Source: Gammaproteobacteria bacterium
Lineage (GTDB): Bacteria > Pseudomonadota > Gammaproteobacteria > Steroidobacterales > Rariloculaceae
DNA: 64,000 bases
Reading direction: 5' to 3'
NCBI GenBank assembly: GCA_022820625.1
Contig: JAJEFE010000095.1
Location: 43,923-107,922, forward strand
The notes beneath the pieces were generated by a model, which saw only the letters and a list, made by a program, of their open reading frames with translations, searched no databases and was not told the DNA's origin. The position numbers and the translations under genes are program-made. Position 1 is the first letter of the stretch, and each line of letters starts with the position of its first letter. Below are positions 1 through 8,072 of the stretch, piece by piece.

Positions 1-69
1 GGGCAACAGCGCCCACGCCGTGACCAGCATCAGCATCCGGACCGGCGCAGGCGTCACTGCGCGGATCAT
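1..69 (-). CDS. ccmH: Cytochrome c maturation protein CcmH (N-terminal fragment)
   Basis: Only the first 23 codons are present; the gene runs off the left edge. The translation begins MIRAVTPAPVRMLMLVTAWA, a basic start followed by a hydrophobic stretch, as expected for the signal peptide of CcmH. The ATG overlaps the ccmG stop codon (ATGA), the junction style used by most genes of this operon. CcmH is the thiol-redox and heme-ligation component that acts on apocytochrome CxxCH motifs in the periplasm. The call rests mainly on operon position, because no catalytic region is in the window. Confidence 0.7.
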   Translation of the reverse strand, partial: MIRAVTPAPVRMLMLVTAWALLP

Positions 70-623
70 TCCCCTGTCTCCAGCGGGCATGGCAGGCTGC
101 CGCACTGCTCGGCAATCCTCGGCAGGAAATCCCGAGCCCAGATTTCCTCGTCCAGGGGCGCGATGTGCTTGTGCAGCACGGTACCGTCGCGGGCCAGCAG
201 GAACGTCTCAGGGGCGCCGTACACACCCCAGTCGATGGCCACCTCGCCCAGTTCGTCGAACGCCGAAGCAACATAGGGATCGCCCAGGTCGGTGAGCCAG
301 TTCAGCGCCGTTTGCCGGTCATCCTTCCAGTTCAACCCGTAGATCGGAATGCCCCCGGATTCCGCCAGGTCCACGAGGAAGCCATGCTCCTGCCGGCAAC
401 CGACGCACCAGGTGGCCCAGACGTTCAACAACGCCACCTGGCCGTCCAGGTCCCGGCTACCCATCGTCGCGGCCGGATCCTTCAGCCGTGGCAGTTCGAA
501 TTCCGGCGCAGGTTTGCCCAGCAACGGTGACGGTACGTAGCCCGGATTCAGGCTGAGCCCGCGATAGAAGAAAGCCGCCAGCACCGCGAAGATCGACACG
601 GGAACAAGGTATCGCCACATCAT
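66..623 (-). CDS. ccmG: Thiol:disulfide interchange protein CcmG/DsbE
   Basis: This 185-aa protein is a membrane-anchored periplasmic thioredoxin that reduces apocytochrome c cysteines before heme attachment. A hydrophobic anchor spans about residues 5-20. The thioredoxin-like fold carries the WCVGC motif (C73 and C76), and a GAPETFLL segment holds the cis-proline region typical of CcmG. The start is the first of two adjacent ATGs and overlaps the ccmF stop (ATGA), so translation is probably coupled. Length and motif order are normal for the family. It lies between ccmF and ccmH, as in most System I operons. Confidence 0.95.
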   Translation of the reverse strand: MMWRYLVPVSIFAVLAAFFYRGLSLNPGYVPSPLLGKPAPEFELPRLKDPAATMGSRDLDGQVALLNVWATWCVGCRQEHGFLVDLAESGGIPIYGLNWKDDRQTALNWLTDLGDPYVASAFDELGEVAIDWGVYGAPETFLLARDGTVLHKHIAPLDEEIWARDFLPRIAEQCGSLPCPLETGE

Positions 624-2590
624 CCCACCTCCGCCGTCCGGGGTGTCTTGCCGGGCACTGTCCGGCGCACGCGCTCCTGACGATAGCGCGGATCCGACAG
701 GGCCACCAGGCCACCCACGGCCATGATCAGGGCGCCCAGCCAGATGAATCGTATCAGGGGCCTGTACTGCACCCGCAGACTCCACGCGCCGTCCCCCAGC
801 GGATCCCCCAGCGCAACCAGCAGATCGCGGCGCCAGCCGGCGTCGATCGCGGTCTCCGTCATCGGGCTTTGCTGAACCCGGTAGATACGCTTCTGGGGCG
901 CAAGTACCGTGACCAGCCGCCCGTCCCGGCGCACCTCGAATTCGCCTTCCACCGCCTGGTAGTTGGGTCCCTGCACGTCGCGGGTACCGCGGAAGATGAA
1001 CTCGTAACCGCCGACTTCGCGCCGGTCTCCGGGGACAGCAGCGGCATCGGTTTCGATGCTGTAACTGGACACCACGGTCACGCCCAGAATGAATACGCCA
1101 ACGCCCAGGTGCGCGAGGATCATGCCCCACTGCGCCCGGGGCAAAGGCCGGGGCGCCGACCGGTTGCGCACGGCGCGGACGATCGGATCCAGCAGCGAGG
1201 ACAGCACCAGCCAGCAGCCGGCGATCACTCCGACCGTGGTCATCAGCCCTGCCCCGCCGAACAGCAGCCAGGGAAGCGCAACGCCGAGTACCAGGGCGGC
1301 GCCGGCGGGCACCCTCAGGCGCCGCAGCAGCACGGATGCCGACATCTTCTGCCAGTACGCATGCATGCCCATGCCGACGAGCGCAGCCAGCGGAAGCATC
1401 GGTATCAGAAAGGCGATATTGAAGTACGGAGGACCGACCGAGGGCTTGCCGAACCCCAGCGCATCCGAGAACAACGGGTAAAGCGTACCGAGCAGTACCA
1501 CCGCCGTAGCCGCAATCAGCAGCACGTTGTTGATGAGCAGAAACGACTCGCGGGAAATGGGCCGGAAACCGCCCTCGTCCCGGAAGCGCCGCGCGCGGAC
1601 CGCGTACAGGAGCAGCGCACCGCCGCTGATGGCGCTCAGCAGCAGCAGGATGAACAGGCCGCGCGCCGGGTCCGATGCGAACGCGTGCACCGAAACCAGG
1701 ATCCCCGAGCGAACCAGAAACGTGCCGAGAAGGCTGAGCGTGAACGCCGCGATGGCCAGCAGCAGCGTCCAGCTCTTGAAGATGCCGCGCCGCTCGGTGA
1801 CCGCGAGGGAGTGAATCAGCGCCGTGGCCGCCAGCCAGGGCATGAACGAGGCGTTTTCCACCGGATCCCAGAACCACCAGCCGCCCCAACCGAGCTCGTA
1901 GTAGGCCCACCAGCTACCCAGCGCGATGCCGACGGTCAGAAACACCCATGCGCCCACGGTCCAGGGCCGCGTCCACCGAGCCCACGCCGAACTGAGCCTG
2001 CCCGTCATCAGGGCGGCCACGGAGAACGCAAAGGGCACCGAGAGCCCAACGTAGCCCATGTAGAGCATCGGCGGGTGTATTACCAGGCCCGGATCCTGGA
2101 GCAGCGGATTGAGGTCATTGCCGTCCACCGGCGGTGGGAAGACCCGGTCGAAGGGATTGGAGGTCAACAGGGTAAACAGCAGCATGCCCACGCTGACCAG
2201 GCCGAGTATGCCAAGCACACGGGCGGCAAAGGTCTCGGGCAACCCCCGGCTGGCGGAAGCGACCCCCAACGTCCAGCCGGCCAGGATCAGAATCCAGAGC
2301 AACAGCGATCCCTCGTGGGAACCCCAGACTGCGGCGATCTTGTAGGGCGTGGGCAGCGCGGTATTGGAATTGAGCGCGACGTAGCGCACGCTGAAGTCAT
2401 CGACGTAAAAGGCGTGGGCGAGAACCACGAAAGCCGCGGCCACGAAAACGAACTGGCCCACTGCCATGGGCCGAGCCAGGGCCATCAGGTCGGCCCGCTG
2501 CCCGGCCGCGCCCAGCAGGGGCACGGATGCCTGAATCAGCGCCAGACCCAACGCGAGGATCAGCGCGAAGTGGCCGAATTCCGGGATCAC
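620..2590 (-). CDS. ccmF: Cytochrome c heme lyase subunit CcmF
   Basis: This 656-aa polytopic inner-membrane protein is the core of the CcmF/H heme ligation complex, which takes heme from holo-CcmE and attaches it to apocytochrome c. The tryptophan-rich WWD signature is clear (GWGGWWFWDPVENASFMPWL). Many hydrophobic segments run along the whole chain, and the length matches typical CcmF (about 640-660 aa). The start overlaps the ccmE stop and the end overlaps the ccmG start, so the gene sits in a tightly coupled operon. Nothing appears damaged. Confidence 0.97.
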   Translation of the reverse strand: MIPEFGHFALILALGLALIQASVPLLGAAGQRADLMALARPMAVGQFVFVAAAFVVLAHAFYVDDFSVRYVALNSNTALPTPYKIAAVWGSHEGSLLLWILILAGWTLGVASASRGLPETFAARVLGILGLVSVGMLLFTLLTSNPFDRVFPPPVDGNDLNPLLQDPGLVIHPPMLYMGYVGLSVPFAFSVAALMTGRLSSAWARWTRPWTVGAWVFLTVGIALGSWWAYYELGWGGWWFWDPVENASFMPWLAATALIHSLAVTERRGIFKSWTLLLAIAAFTLSLLGTFLVRSGILVSVHAFASDPARGLFILLLLSAISGGALLLYAVRARRFRDEGGFRPISRESFLLINNVLLIAATAVVLLGTLYPLFSDALGFGKPSVGPPYFNIAFLIPMLPLAALVGMGMHAYWQKMSASVLLRRLRVPAGAALVLGVALPWLLFGGAGLMTTVGVIAGCWLVLSSLLDPIVRAVRNRSAPRPLPRAQWGMILAHLGVGVFILGVTVVSSYSIETDAAAVPGDRREVGGYEFIFRGTRDVQGPNYQAVEGEFEVRRDGRLVTVLAPQKRIYRVQQSPMTETAIDAGWRRDLLVALGDPLGDGAWSLRVQYRPLIRFIWLGALIMAVGGLVALSDPRYRQERVRRTVPGKTPRTAEVG

Positions 2591-3024
2591 GGGGCCTCGC
2601 CCTGCTCTGCCTGGGCCAGCGCCTCGGCAATTTCAGGCGGCATGTAGTTCTCGTCGTGCTTGGCCAGGATTTCGTCGGCGACGAACAGCCCGTTCGCGTC
2701 GGGCCGGCCCCGGGCCACGACGCCCTGGTCTTCGGCGAAGAGATCCGGCAGCACGCCAGAGTAGGTCACGGGCATGGTGTGGACATAGTCCGTGACGATG
2801 AAGTTCACCGTCAGGCTGCCCGGATCGCGCTGGATGCTCTCCGGCAGCACCATGCCGCCGAGGTGATAGGCACGACCGTCCGGAGCCTCGCCCGCAGCCA
2901 CCTGGGTGGGGGTGAAGAAGTACAGGAGGTTTTCCTGGAACGCCCGCAGCGCCAGCCCCGCCGACAGGATCACCCCTGCGGCGACCAGCGCGACGAGGAC
3001 CATTCTCTGGCGGCGTGGAGTCAT
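2587..3024 (-). CDS. ccmE: Heme chaperone CcmE
   Basis: This 145-aa protein has one N-terminal membrane anchor (about residues 8-27) and a periplasmic OB-fold domain. It binds heme covalently and carries it from CcmABCD to CcmF. The heme-binding motif AKHDENYMPPE is intact, with H123 as the covalent ligand and Y127 as the conserved tyrosine. The ATG overlaps the ccmD stop codon. Length and motif are normal for the family. Confidence 0.97.
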   Translation of the reverse strand: MTPRRQRMVLVALVAAGVILSAGLALRAFQENLLYFFTPTQVAAGEAPDGRAYHLGGMVLPESIQRDPGSLTVNFIVTDYVHTMPVTYSGVLPDLFAEDQGVVARGRPDANGLFVADEILAKHDENYMPPEIAEALAQAEQGEAP

Positions 3025-3209
3025 CCGATCTGCCTCACCGTGGGTTTCGCACGGGTCTCCTGTTCTGCCCCGGCCTGCTGCAGCCGGGCCAACGCGTTGG
3101 CCTGGTGCCGATAGGCCGCCCAGGCGTTGTATACCATGACGACAAGTGTAACGCCGTAAGCGGACCAGACATAGGGTCCGTGGCCGCCCATGGCCAGAAA
3201 CTCGCTCAT
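3021..3209 (-). CDS. ccmD: Heme exporter protein CcmD
   Basis: This 62-aa small membrane protein stabilises the CcmC-heme-CcmE complex and helps release holo-CcmE. The start was placed at the methionine of MSEFLAMGGHGPYVW, which gives the usual short aromatic N-terminus, one transmembrane helix (VWSAYGVTLVVMVYNAW) and a charged cytoplasmic tail. The gene overlaps both ccmC and ccmE. CcmD sequences are poorly conserved, so position between ccmC and ccmE carries much of the evidence. Confidence 0.9.
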   Translation of the reverse strand: MSEFLAMGGHGPYVWSAYGVTLVVMVYNAWAAYRHQANALARLQQAGAEQETRAKPTVRQIG

Positions 3210-3979
3210 GCGGCCGCCTCCGCGGCGAGATTCCTCACCCAGCGGGTCCGGCTTTCCCGGCGCAGGATTTCCCCCTGGAGCCGCTTGCAGAGCAACCAGC
3301 CGAAGAACAGGGAGAATCCGGCGAGCATGATCAGGAGCGGGATCAGCATGTCCATGGTGATGGACGGCCCACCCTCGCGAATCAGTGTCGGACCCTGGTG
3401 CAGCGTCGTCCACCATTCCACCGAGTAGTGGATGATCGGCACGTTCACCACACCCACCACCGCGAGCAGCGCGCTGACCCGATCCGCCTTGTCGCGCTCA
3501 TCGAAGGACATCCGCAGAACCATGTAACCGATGAACAGGAACAGCAGAAGCAACTCGAACATCAACCGTGCATCGCCCCATTCCCAATAGGTGCCCCACG
3601 TGGGCTTTCCCCAGATGCCGCCGGTAATCAGTGCCAGGGCGGTAAACCAGGCACCCAGCGGGGCCACGCAAACGGCCACCCCGTGCGCCAGCTTCATGCG
3701 CCAGATGTAGCCGATCGCTGCGGCGACAGCCATGAGGACGTACCCCCCCATACTCAGGTATGCACTCGGTACATGGATGTAGATGATCCTGAAGCTGTCG
3801 CCCTGCAGATAGTCCGGCGGCGCCAGGACCAGGCCCCAGAAGGCACCCACTGCCAGTAGCACGCACGACATCGTCCCAAGCCAGGGGGCGAGTCGCCCCG
3901 CGAGCCGGTAGACATAGGGCGGCGATCCGAGCTGGTGGAAAGCCCGCCAGAGCCGGCTGCGTATGGGCACTGCGCTCAT
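3206..3979 (-). CDS. ccmC: Heme exporter/transporter protein CcmC
   Basis: This 257-aa integral membrane protein presents heme to CcmE. About six hydrophobic helices are visible, and the IYIHVPSAYLSM segment carries a conserved histidine. The tryptophan-rich motif reads WGTYWEWGDARL, whereas the form I know from other CcmC proteins is WGTxWxWDARLT, so one extra glycine seems to sit before the aspartate. The start overlaps the ccmB stop and the end overlaps the ccmD start. The rest of the sequence is intact, and I expect it to be functional. Confidence 0.95.
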   Translation of the reverse strand: MSAVPIRSRLWRAFHQLGSPPYVYRLAGRLAPWLGTMSCVLLAVGAFWGLVLAPPDYLQGDSFRIIYIHVPSAYLSMGGYVLMAVAAAIGYIWRMKLAHGVAVCVAPLGAWFTALALITGGIWGKPTWGTYWEWGDARLMFELLLLFLFIGYMVLRMSFDERDKADRVSALLAVVGVVNVPIIHYSVEWWTTLHQGPTLIREGGPSITMDMLIPLLIMLAGFSLFFGWLLCKRLQGEILRRESRTRWVRNLAAEAAA

Positions 3980-4644
3980 TCCAGTGCCGTCCTTACGGCC
4001 GCTGCCGTGATCACGGGCCCCAGCGAGACGGAAAGCACGGCCAGAGCCGCGAGCAGGTAAAGGGGTCCGGCCAGGGGCTCTCCCAGGGCAGCAAGCTCCG
4101 TGGCCCGTGTTCCGAAGATCAACACCGGGCCCGTCAACGGCAGAATCAGCAGGCCAATGATCGTGCCGCCCGCCCGCAACGAGACAGTCAGGGCCGCGCC
4201 GATGGCAGCGAGCACGCTGAGCGTCGGCGTAGCCAGCGCCAGCGCGGCGACCAGACCGGGCAATGCCGTAAGGGGCAGGTAGAACGAAAGCGCCAGAACC
4301 GGCGCCAATACCAGCAACGGTACGCCGCTCACGGACCAATGAGCGACAATTTTTGCGAGCACGACGAGCCCCAGCGGTGCCGGCCCCAGAATCAATTGCT
4401 CCATACTGCCGTCCTCCGCGTCGGCGCGGAACAGGCCGTCGAGGGCCAGGAGCGAGGACAACAGGGCCGACATCCACAGTACCGCCGCCCCTGTACTCCT
4501 GAGCTGGGCCTCGTCCGGAGACGCCGCCAGGGGAAACAAGGACGCGATGATAACGAAGAAAATCAGCGGCGTCGCCAATTCGCTCCAGCGGCGAAACGCC
4601 AGGCGCAGGTCGCGCTTGAGGATGCAGATGAAGATGTCAGCCAT
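3976..4644 (-). CDS. ccmB: ABC transporter permease CcmB
   Basis: This 222-aa membrane subunit works with CcmA in ATP-driven release of holo-CcmE from CcmC. The chosen start gives MADIFICILKRDLRLAFRRW, the usual CcmB N-terminus; longer in-frame versions extend into ccmA and were rejected. Six hydrophobic segments follow. The end overlaps ccmC, and 38 bp separate the start from the ccmA stop, the only real gap inside this operon. Confidence 0.95.
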   Translation of the reverse strand: MADIFICILKRDLRLAFRRWSELATPLIFFVIIASLFPLAASPDEAQLRSTGAAVLWMSALLSSLLALDGLFRADAEDGSMEQLILGPAPLGLVVLAKIVAHWSVSGVPLLVLAPVLALSFYLPLTALPGLVAALALATPTLSVLAAIGAALTVSLRAGGTIIGLLILPLTGPVLIFGTRATELAALGEPLAGPLYLLAALAVLSVSLGPVITAAAVRTALE

Positions 4645-4682
4645 CAAACGAAGCCCTTGTTCCTGCCCACCGTTACCGCCCG

Positions 4683-5279
4683 TCACAGTTCGATCGCCAG
4701 GGATCCGGTGAGCCGTCCAGGCTGATGTGTGCTGACAGCGGCGAGTCCTCCGGCGCCGGTATGATGCTGGAGCCATGTCTGCATGACCCCGACCCCCTTG
4801 TCGTCGAGATTCGTCAGCGGCTCGTCCAGCAGCCACAAACGGGCCGGTTTCAGCCGCAGGCAACCCAACGCAAGCCGACGACGCTGCCCCGCGGATAGCC
4901 GTCGCACTTCGCGCCGACGGAAGGGCTTCAGCCGCAGTTCGTCCAGAATCCGGTCGATTTCATCGCGCCCATTCCAGAAATCCCGGGTGAATTGGAGGTT
5001 CCCCTCCGCCGTGAGTTCGTTCTTCAGTCCGTCCCGATGACCAAGATAAGCGATTTCCGAACGTGTCTCCGGTGCCAACCGGTGTACCTTGGTGCCGCAC
5101 CACTGCGTTCTGCCGGCAAAGGGGAGCGCGAGCCCTGCCAGCACGCGCAACAGGCTCGTCTTGCCGGAACCGTTGGGCCCGGTAATCAGGGCCGTCTGGC
5201 CCGGCAGGAGTTCGAAACTCAGATCGCGGAGCAGGCAGGATTCGCCCCGCCAGACCTCCAGGGACGTTACCGTGAGCAC
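4683..5279 (-). CDS. ccmA: Cytochrome c biogenesis ATP-binding protein CcmA
   Basis: This 198-aa ABC ATPase is the first gene of the ccm operon. It has Walker A GPNGSGKT (residues 34-41), a signature loop LSAGQRRRLAL, Walker B LWLLDEP and a switch histidine in STHQ. It pairs with CcmB to power release of heme-loaded CcmE. The compact length is normal for CcmA. The 133 bp upstream, before the TonB receptor stop, should hold the operon promoter; I could not identify a clear one. Confidence 0.96.
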   Translation of the reverse strand: MLTVTSLEVWRGESCLLRDLSFELLPGQTALITGPNGSGKTSLLRVLAGLALPFAGRTQWCGTKVHRLAPETRSEIAYLGHRDGLKNELTAEGNLQFTRDFWNGRDEIDRILDELRLKPFRRREVRRLSAGQRRRLALGCLRLKPARLWLLDEPLTNLDDKGVGVMQTWLQHHTGAGGLAAVSTHQPGRLTGSLAIEL

Positions 5280-5412
5280 GGATTACGGCCTCCATGGGTA
5301 GCAGAGGCCATTTTCGCCCGTGAACGCGCGATTGCAAGTCGTATGGGGAAAACAGGCGTCGGGCGCGGTGTTGCGCCTCGACGCCCTGTCGGGTAATTCC
5401 CGGGCCGTCAGG

Positions 5413-8067
5413 TCAGAAGAACCATTTGCCGCTGAGGCTGAGGCTGGTGCCTACCCGCTGATTGATGATTCGGGCCAGTTCGCCCTGGCTGTTGATCTGC
5501 CTGAATTCCCGGTCTTCGTCCAGAATGTTGTCAAGCTTTGCCTGCAACTCGATCCGGTCGGTGGGAAAGTACTTGTAAACGATTCCAAGCGATTGAAACG
5601 GCTCCTCGTAGGCGTCCTCGTTTCGGCCCGTGCCGGCAAAGTAGATGCGCTCGCCGAAGGCGTTGTAGTTCAGGTAGGCGCTGTGCATGCCGTTGCCGGA
5701 GTCGTAACCCAGCGTCGCGTTGAACACCCACTCGGAATGTCCCGTCATTCGGCGTGTGAGATTGGTCAATACGGTGGAGAGATTGGGATCGAGCCTGATC
5801 TCCGAATCGCTGAGGGTCATGTTGCCGGTGAGGAACAATCCGGCCGGCAATTCCTTCAGTCCCTCCAGTTCGATTCCGGAAATCTCGCCGGATTCGGCAT
5901 TGGCAAAACTCAGGACCACGTCGTCGTCCGACCCGGCTGACCGGATCTGCTCGATGGGTGACTGGATCTCCTTGTAGAACAGCGACACCGTCATGTTGTC
6001 GCCGCTACCCCAGAAGAACTCGGAACGGATCTCGAAGTTCGAAATCGGCGAGGAAACCAGTGACGGATTGCCCCTGACGCGCACATTCAGCTCCGGATCG
6101 ATATAGACGACGTCCGCGACCTCCCGCAAGTCGGGCCGAACCACCGTCTCACCGAAGCTGAGCCGGACCTGGTACTGGTCGGTGCCGAAAAGCCCGGCAC
6201 CGTCGTAGGTCAGTGCCGCCGAACCGAAGATATCGTCTTCCTTGATGGCCAGCCTTTGGTCCGGCTCGTTCAACTGGTTCTGCAACCTGACGATCGACTG
6301 GCCGGTGTAGTCGAGCAGATCGATGGGTAATACCGCCTGCTGATAAGCTTCGTAGCGTCCGCCCACCGTCACGCGCCAATTGTCGGTGAACTGTGCATCG
6401 ACCATGCCGTAACCCGCATCGACCTTCTGTGCGCCGATGTAACTCTCGGTGCCGAACTGGGTGCCCAGCGAGAGATCGAAACCGTTTTCGGTTGTAAGTC
6501 TTCCCGGTACAAGGACATCGCCGGGCGTTCCGGAGAGCACATTGGACAACACCCCCACGGAATTCAGGTTGATGTTGTACCCGCGATAGTCGCGATCCTT
6601 CTTCAGACCCCACCAGCCACCGGAAACAGAGACGAAAAGTCGGTCTGTTTCTATCGGCAACACCAGGTTTCCACCCCAGCTCGACTGATTGTCGTCGAGA
6701 TCGAGAAACGAAAACTTTCCGCTGGACGTGGTTGCCAGTATCTGCGTGCTCAGTTGTTGGCCCGTCGTCGCGTCAAGCAGCGCGCCGGCCTGGAAATCCG
6801 ACTCGTTGGGAATGTCCGTGGTGGCCTGACTCTCCGAGAAAAACCAGTCGAACGCCAGGTTCTGAAGTCTCAGCGTTTCCATGAACCCGGAAAGCAACGG
6901 CGTTTCCGCAAACGCATGTTCACCCGATACCTGGGTGAGTTGCAGCTCACGTTGTTCCAGCCGTGTGGAATAGTTCAGCTTCTGATCCGGAAACTCGTTG
7001 TTCTGGTCGAAGCCCCGCGCGATGCTGGCCCGGGCCTCGTCATCCGTCAGCGTGTAAGCCGCCAGCTCGATGGAGTGATCGGCGGTATATTCCACGCCCA
7101 GGTTCAGGGAAGCGACCGTGCGTTCTTCCCTGACCGTCTGGTCGATGTCGACAAAATTGACCTCCGGGTTTCCGATGCCTTCGCGGCGTTGGTTCTGATT
7201 GCGAAACTTTTCGCCGTAGGTAGCGTTGACGAGCGCACCGAACTGCCAGTTGGCGCCGATATCCCAGACGTTGCCCAGCGCAATCTTGCCGTCCACATCG
7301 GGGTCCAGCGATTCGATACGGGTACCGATGTTGGTATCCAGGCTGTCGATGAGGTCCTGATGAATGGCCATGGCATCGGAAACGGTAGCCGACGCGTCAT
7401 TGCCACGCAGCGAGCCGAAAATACTCGCAACACTGATATCCCCGAGGTAGCTGTCGATGGCGTTCCTGATCGTGCCCGGCAGGGGCGTTGCCCCGCCCGC
7501 AAACGTGAGTCCGTCGCCGGAGCTCTCGTTGTTGGATCCCAGGCCAATGGACGCTTCAAGCACAGCGTCACTGGGAACGCTGGTGGTGCGGATATCGATG
7601 GCACCCCCGCCGAAGCTCGCAGGCTGATCGGGTGAGGGGGACTTCTGTATCTTGATGGACTCGACGATGGACGTGGGAAACAGATCCAGCGGAATGACGC
7701 TGCGTGTCAGTTCCGGGGAAGGCACAGCCGCCCTGTTTACCGTGACGCTGGAGTACCGTTCGCCAAGGCCACGCACATAGACGAACTTTCCGTCTACCAC
7801 CGTCAGTCCAGGTACCCGGCGCAGGGCCGCCGCAATGTCGGAATCACCAGCGCGGGCAATGACTTCGGCACCAAGGAAGTCCGCCGAAAACGGCACGGTG
7901 ATGCGCTCCAAAACCAGCGATTCCGCGGCGCTGAGGAAGCGGCCGACAACGACCACTTCCTCGATCTCGGCTTGGGCGTCGCCCTCAGGTTCGGCGGTTT
8001 CGTCCTGCGCCCAGCCCGCCAGCGGGAAGGCGGATAGCAGCAGCGCAATCAGTAGGGATTTCTTCAT
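5413..8067 (-). CDS. TonB-dependent outer-membrane receptor
   Basis: This 884-aa outer-membrane protein imports an unknown substrate using TonB energy. The start MKKSLLIALLLSAFPLAGWA gives a clean signal peptide; a longer frame adds 14 unlikely residues. A plug domain follows (about residues 50-165, with YVRGLGERYSSVTVNR and FGGGAIDIRTTSVP), then a long beta-barrel ending in ...SGKWFF with a terminal aromatic residue. The gene starts 5 bp after the stop of the lipoprotein gene at 8073-9740, so the two are probably co-transcribed and may form a receptor plus surface lipoprotein pair. The substrate cannot be read from the sequence. Confidence 0.93.
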   Translation of the reverse strand: MKKSLLIALLLSAFPLAGWAQDETAEPEGDAQAEIEEVVVVGRFLSAAESLVLERITVPFSADFLGAEVIARAGDSDIAAALRRVPGLTVVDGKFVYVRGLGERYSSVTVNRAAVPSPELTRSVIPLDLFPTSIVESIKIQKSPSPDQPASFGGGAIDIRTTSVPSDAVLEASIGLGSNNESSGDGLTFAGGATPLPGTIRNAIDSYLGDISVASIFGSLRGNDASATVSDAMAIHQDLIDSLDTNIGTRIESLDPDVDGKIALGNVWDIGANWQFGALVNATYGEKFRNQNQRREGIGNPEVNFVDIDQTVREERTVASLNLGVEYTADHSIELAAYTLTDDEARASIARGFDQNNEFPDQKLNYSTRLEQRELQLTQVSGEHAFAETPLLSGFMETLRLQNLAFDWFFSESQATTDIPNESDFQAGALLDATTGQQLSTQILATTSSGKFSFLDLDDNQSSWGGNLVLPIETDRLFVSVSGGWWGLKKDRDYRGYNINLNSVGVLSNVLSGTPGDVLVPGRLTTENGFDLSLGTQFGTESYIGAQKVDAGYGMVDAQFTDNWRVTVGGRYEAYQQAVLPIDLLDYTGQSIVRLQNQLNEPDQRLAIKEDDIFGSAALTYDGAGLFGTDQYQVRLSFGETVVRPDLREVADVVYIDPELNVRVRGNPSLVSSPISNFEIRSEFFWGSGDNMTVSLFYKEIQSPIEQIRSAGSDDDVVLSFANAESGEISGIELEGLKELPAGLFLTGNMTLSDSEIRLDPNLSTVLTNLTRRMTGHSEWVFNATLGYDSGNGMHSAYLNYNAFGERIYFAGTGRNEDAYEEPFQSLGIVYKYFPTDRIELQAKLDNILDEDREFRQINSQGELARIINQRVGTSLSLSGKWFF

Positions 8068-8072
8068 GTTGC

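Noticed and set aside
66..1910. 614-codon minus frame that includes ccmG
   Set aside because: Only the last 185 codons match CcmG; the upstream part overlaps ccmF in another frame and has no homology.
869..2647. Long plus-strand open frame (592 codons) across ccmF
   Set aside because: It is antisense to the well-conserved ccmF and is highly Arg/Gln/His-rich, as expected for a GC-rich reverse-frame shadow.
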